64,000 nt of DNA from Sporosarcina koreensis (GTDB taxonomy: Bacteria; Bacillota; Bacilli; Bacillales_A; Planococcaceae). Below, piece after piece: positions 60,990-64,000 of this stretch. The position numbers and the translations under genes are program-made. The notes under the pieces were generated by a model. That model was given only the letters and a program-made list of their open reading frames with translations, did no database searches and was not told the DNA's origin. Each line of letters opens with the position of its first letter. The stretch's first letter is position 1. The DNA is taken from positions 3,774 to 67,773 of the forward strand of contig NZ_LN651337.1 of the NCBI RefSeq assembly GCF_000826145.2. The letters run 5' to 3'.

Positions 60990-61850
60990 ATGACATTTAC
61001 GGAATTCAAGAAATCATCGCTGTTCGACTACATTCAAATCATTGCCGGTTCTGCGTTTGTCGGGCTGGCCTTCACCATATTCCTGCTCCCTGCGAGGATC
61101 GCGGCCGGCGGTGTTTCGGGGATCAGCACGATCGTGTATGAAATGTACGGGTTCAATCCGGCGTACGTCCAGTGGCTCATCAACCTGCCGCTGCTCATTC
61201 TCGGTCTTGTGCTGGTCGGCAAGGATTTCAGCTGGCGGACAATCGTCGGCACGATCGCCGTCCCGTTCTTCATCTTCCTGACGACGGGGATCGAGACGCC
61301 GATCCACAATCCGCTGCTCAGTTCGATCTATGGCGGTATCATGCTCGGTATCGGACTCGGGATTGTCTACCGCGGCAACGGGTCGACAGGCGGAACTGCC
61401 CTGATCGCCCAGATCCTGAAACGGTATACGAACTTCTCAAGCGGATTTGCGCAGCTCATCGTCGATGGTGTCGTTGTCATCATCTCGGCATTCGTATTCG
61501 ATCTGGAGCTTGCACTGTACGCACTCATGGCGATCTACGTGACGAGCAAAGTGATCGATTTCGTCCAGCTGCAGACGTCACCGACCAAACTGATCCTGAT
61601 CATCACCGAGCAGGAGGAGACCGTACAGAAGCTGATCCGTGACGAACTGAACCGGGGTCTGACGAAAGTGAAGTCGCTCGGCGGCTATTCGAATGCTGAG
61701 AAGACGATCATCCTCTGTGTCGTCGAGCAGTCGGAAGCGATCTATTTCAAGAAAATTGTCCAAGAGGAGGAACCGTCTTCTTTCGTCATCTTCCTGAATG
61801 CCTCCGAAATATTGGGCAGAGGTTTCTCACGCGCCCAATTCGACGATTGA
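60990..61850 (+). CDS. YitT-family membrane protein, copy 2
   Basis: 286-aa homologue of the protein at 52746: five membrane segments (QIIAGSAFVGLAFTIFLLP first; YRGNGSTGGTALI in the middle) and a C-terminal DUF2179 domain (SLGGYSNAEKTIILCVV). AATGGAGG precedes the ATG. Function unknown. Confidence 0.9.
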   Translation: MTFTEFKKSSLFDYIQIIAGSAFVGLAFTIFLLPARIAAGGVSGISTIVYEMYGFNPAYVQWLINLPLLILGLVLVGKDFSWRTIVGTIAVPFFIFLTTGIETPIHNPLLSSIYGGIMLGIGLGIVYRGNGSTGGTALIAQILKRYTNFSSGFAQLIVDGVVVIISAFVFDLELALYALMAIYVTSKVIDFVQLQTSPTKLILIITEQEETVQKLIRDELNRGLTKVKSLGGYSNAEKTIILCVVEQSEAIYFKKIVQEEEPSSFVIFLNASEILGRGFSRAQFDD

Positions 61851-61925
61851 ACAGCACTTCCGGGTGCAGAAGAAAACACTATACAAACAATTTAGAAATG
61901 GTATACTGGTCAGTAAATGAATATG

Positions 61926-62081
61926 CTTATCAAGAGAAGCTGAGGGAACTGGCCCTATGACGCTTCAGCAACCCCTGGATGATCCAGGAAGGTGCTACTT
62001 CCACAAGACTTTGTCTTGAGAGATAAGATGGACGTTACAGAACTCCCGCTATCTCTCAAGAGACTGGCGGGAGTTCTTTTG
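61926..62081 (+). promoter_or_regulatory. SAM-I (S-box) riboswitch with terminator, metA leader
   Basis: P1 CTTATC (61926) pairs with GATAAG (about 62028). The core AGCTGAGGGAACTGGCCCTATGACGC, CAGCAACCC and GAAGGTGC are S-box elements. The terminator AACTCCCGC / GCGGGAGTT with TCTTTT spans 62041-62081. SAM would stop metA transcription. Confidence 0.93.
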
Positions 62082-62107
62082 ACTGGCTGGAATTGGAGTG
62101 GAACCAT

Positions 62108-63016
62108 ATGCCGATTACAATCCCCGAAGCACTGCCTGCAGGTGAGTTGCTGAAAGAAGAAAAGATCTTTGTCATGGAAGAGGGTCGCGCAACAACCCAG
62201 GATATCCGGCCGCTCCGGATACTCATCGTCAACCTGATGCCCCAGAAGGAGAAGACCGAGCTGCAGCTGCTGCGGCTTCTCGGAAATACACCTCTCCAGG
62301 TCAGCATCACATTTCTGAGGACGGAGTCATATATCTCGAAAAACGTGAGTGAAACGCATCTGGCCTCATTCTACAAGACGTTCCGCGAGGTGGAGAAGGA
62401 ACGGTTCGACGGCATGATCGTGACAGGCGCGCCCGTCGAGCAGATGGAATTCGAAGAAGTGGACTACTGGTCTGAGATCCAGCAGATCCTTGACTGGGCA
62501 GAGACTCATATAACATCTTCCATGCATATTTGCTGGGGTGCGCAGGCTGCACTGTACCATTATTACGGAATCGAAAAACAGCCGCTCAGCGCAAAGTGCT
62601 TCGGCATCTTCAGCCATACGCTGACAGATCCGACAGTGAGCCTTGCGAGAGGGTTCAATGACCAATTCCCCGCTCCGCATTCACGGCATACAGGAATTTC
62701 GGAGCAGGCACTGGCTGCTCATCGCGATTTGTCCGTACTGGCTGGATCTGAGGAAGCCGGTCCGTTCATCATCCTGTCGAACGACGGGAAGAATATCATG
62801 ATCACAGGGCATCTGGAATATGATGCCTGCACGCTGAAGGAAGAGTATGACCGGGACATCGCCAAAGGGCTGGATATCGACATGCCGCTCCATTATTTCC
62901 CCAATGATGACCCGGACCAGACGCCGCTGAATACGTGGCGTTCCCATACCCATCTGCTGTTCTCCAACTGGCTGAATTATTATGTCTATCAGCAGACGCC
63001 ATATGACTGGTGCTGA
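62108..63016 (+). CDS. metA: Homoserine O-acetyltransferase (MetA type)
   Basis: 302-aa homoserine acyltransferase opening methionine synthesis. Catalytic Cys142 in MHICWGAQA and the His-x-Glu pair in TGHLEYD are present. Residue 111 is Glu (GAPVE), the residue shown in Bacillus cereus MetA to select acetyl-CoA over succinyl-CoA. The ATG at 62108 is 9 nt after TGGAG. Controlled by the S-box upstream. Confidence 0.95.
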   Translation: MPITIPEALPAGELLKEEKIFVMEEGRATTQDIRPLRILIVNLMPQKEKTELQLLRLLGNTPLQVSITFLRTESYISKNVSETHLASFYKTFREVEKERFDGMIVTGAPVEQMEFEEVDYWSEIQQILDWAETHITSSMHICWGAQAALYHYYGIEKQPLSAKCFGIFSHTLTDPTVSLARGFNDQFPAPHSRHTGISEQALAAHRDLSVLAGSEEAGPFIILSNDGKNIMITGHLEYDACTLKEEYDRDIAKGLDIDMPLHYFPNDDPDQTPLNTWRSHTHLLFSNWLNYYVYQQTPYDWC

Positions 63017-63056
63017 TGGATGGGCTGCATGGTTTGAACGATGCAGCCGCCTGTGC

Positions 63057-63078
63057 TATAATGAATGACAGTCAGTCA
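63057..63078 (+). promoter_or_regulatory. TetR operator overlapping the regulator's -10 box
   Basis: TATAAT (63057-63062) runs into TGAATGACAGTCAGTCA (63062-63078), an imperfect palindrome of the TGACTGACTGTCATTCA type. The identical 17-mer recurs at 63735. Confidence 0.85.
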
Positions 63079-63096
63079 GTTCGAGGAGGGGTGCAA

Positions 63097-63684
63097 GTGA
63101 ACAAACAGGAGACCATTCTCCAGTCGGCCATCCGGATGTTCACGGAAAAGGGCGTCGACAAGACGACCATTTCCGATATCGTCAAAGATGCCGGAGTCGC
63201 ACAGGGAACGTTCTATCTGTACTATCCATCCAAATTGTCTTTGATGCCGGCAATCGCTGAAGTGATGGTGAAGGCTACATTGGATGAAGTCATCACAGCT
63301 GTCGATCCAGCAGCTTCTCCCCGTACCCAGCTCGCCCAATTCGTGGATGCGATCTTCCGGGTCAGCCGTGATCATCATGAAATCCAGGCGATGATCTATG
63401 CGGGTCTCGCTTCATCCGAGCATCTGCGGGAATGGGAAAGCGTCTATGCGCCTGTCTACGAATGGGTCAGCCGTCTCATCGAAACGGGCCGGGAGCATGG
63501 GGATTTCCGGACCGACAGCAGCCCCGACCAGCTTGCGAAGCTGATCATCGCATTGACGGAATCAGCAGCCGAACAGATCTATCTGTATGACGTGGAGACG
63601 GATCAGGAAAACCGTGCTGCAATCCAGAAAGAGGAAACGGTCAGGTTCCTGGCATACGCTCTCGGGCTGCCGGCGGACGATTGA
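63097..63684 (+). CDS. TetR/AcrR-family regulator
   Basis: 195-aa one-component repressor. The N-terminal HTH is TTISDIVKDAGVAQGTFYLYYPSK. The C-terminal ligand domain has no recognisable specificity. GAGGAGGGG is 7 nt before the GTG at 63097; GTG at 63091 also fits. It likely represses itself and the SMR gene downstream through identical 17-bp operators. Confidence 0.92.
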   Translation: MNKQETILQSAIRMFTEKGVDKTTISDIVKDAGVAQGTFYLYYPSKLSLMPAIAEVMVKATLDEVITAVDPAASPRTQLAQFVDAIFRVSRDHHEIQAMIYAGLASSEHLREWESVYAPVYEWVSRLIETGREHGDFRTDSSPDQLAKLIIALTESAAEQIYLYDVETDQENRAAIQKEETVRFLAYALGLPADD

Positions 63685-63734
63685 AACAAGCGGCGCTCCA
63701 TTCATCAGCGGAGCGCCGGACATTTATATTGAAG

Positions 63735-63751
63735 TGAATGACAGTCAGTCA
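63735..63751 (+). promoter_or_regulatory. TetR operator upstream of the SMR gene
   Basis: TGAATGACAGTCAGTCA, identical to 63062-63078. A TATATT -10-like box is just upstream (63725-63730). Confidence 0.85.
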
Positions 63752-63774
63752 TTATGGATGAGGAGCAGAAAATT

Positions 63775-64000
63775 ATGCAAAAAGCTTGGTTATATGTAGC
63801 AGCAACAAGTTTCTTTGAACTTGTCTGGATCTTCGGTTTCAACACAGCATCGGAATGGTGGCACTGGATTCCGATCGTCGCTTTCATTTTTGTGGATTTC
63901 CATTTCCTTACGAAAGCATGCGCCGCCCTGCCGACCGGGACTGTCTATGCGATCTTCGCGGCCGTCGGCACAATCGGTACGGCTCTCATGGATGTCCTGT
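63775..64000 (+). CDS. SMR-family small multidrug exporter, partial
   Basis: The first 75 codons of a small multidrug-resistance-type exporter; the gene runs past the window end. TM1 carries the essential Glu in ATSFFELVWIFGFN, and later segments (LPTGTVYAIFAAVGTIGTA) match the family. GAGGAGCAG precedes the ATG. In Bacillales such genes often occur as pairs (YkkC/D, GdnC/D), so a partner may follow. Confidence 0.88.
   Translation, partial: MQKAWLYVAATSFFELVWIFGFNTASEWWHWIPIVAFIFVDFHFLTKACAALPTGTVYAIFAAVGTIGTALMDVL

Noticed and set aside
63685-63774. Guanidine riboswitch before the SMR gene
   Set aside because: No ykkC-type core; the TetR operator explains the region.

Overview
The window (about 55% GC, low-GC Gram-positive gene repertoire) looks like a chromosomal segment of a Planococcaceae-type member of the Bacillales (Bhargavaea/Planococcus/Sporosarcina-like). 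Reasons: the tRNA cluster, the menaquinone cluster menA/F/D/H/B/E, SAM (S-box) and T-box riboswitches, and many Bacillus-type genes (yteA, yidD, dps, ytkD, ytmA, pckA, metK, ytoA, ytpA, ypsA, yugN, ypfJ, ytpP homologues). The species is an inference. No prophage, transposase, rRNA or CRISPR array was seen.

Layout. 1-690: eight tRNA genes. 727-9000: a yteA-like zinc-finger gene and menaquinone synthesis (menA divergent from menF-menD-menH-menB, then menE); menC is not in the window. 9000-14260: a Zur-controlled zinc-binding lipoprotein, yidD, dps, malic enzyme, a Nudix hydrolase and alpha/beta hydrolases. 14260-19570: pckA (CcpN-like site), S-box-metK, gamma carbonic anhydrase, a ytpA homologue lacking its nucleophile serine, and signal peptidase I. 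19570-25770: a small stress-type protein, a UvrD-like helicase overlapping a crcB pair, a large catalase and a secreted-type nuclease. 25770-30460: a Tyr T-box NhaC-family transporter, the bpsA-bpsB polyketide pair, and small genes. 30460-36000: a phased array of short repeats, leucyl aminopeptidase, an AT-rich regulator/membrane-protein pair, an RNA methylase and a cation exporter behind an attenuator-like leader. 36000-49630: argH (ARG box), fabI (FapR site), an SLH-NlpC/P60 wall enzyme, brnQ, a GTPase, a purine/pyrimidine permease, an FAD oxidoreductase, a metallopeptidase, tspO and ctaB. 49680-53610: ypsA, a TetM-like ribosomal GTPase, and a YitT protein. 53730-58500: an NhaC transporter, a divergent regulator, an enolase-superfamily epimerase and an acetyltransferase. 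58500-64000: small genes, ytpP, an AbrB-like regulator, a second YitT, S-box-metA, and a TetR-SMR efflux pair cut by the window end.

The most unusual unit is at 53735-58494. The transporter promoter region and the regulator/epimerase intergenic region carry the same tandem motif (RCGAC repeated 11 bp apart). This links a transporter, an epimerase and an acetyltransferase into one likely regulon whose substrate cannot be read from sequence. Also notable are eight CGCTCAAG copies phased every 20-21 bp (30509-30660), and six candidate SigB promoters in front of stress-type genes.
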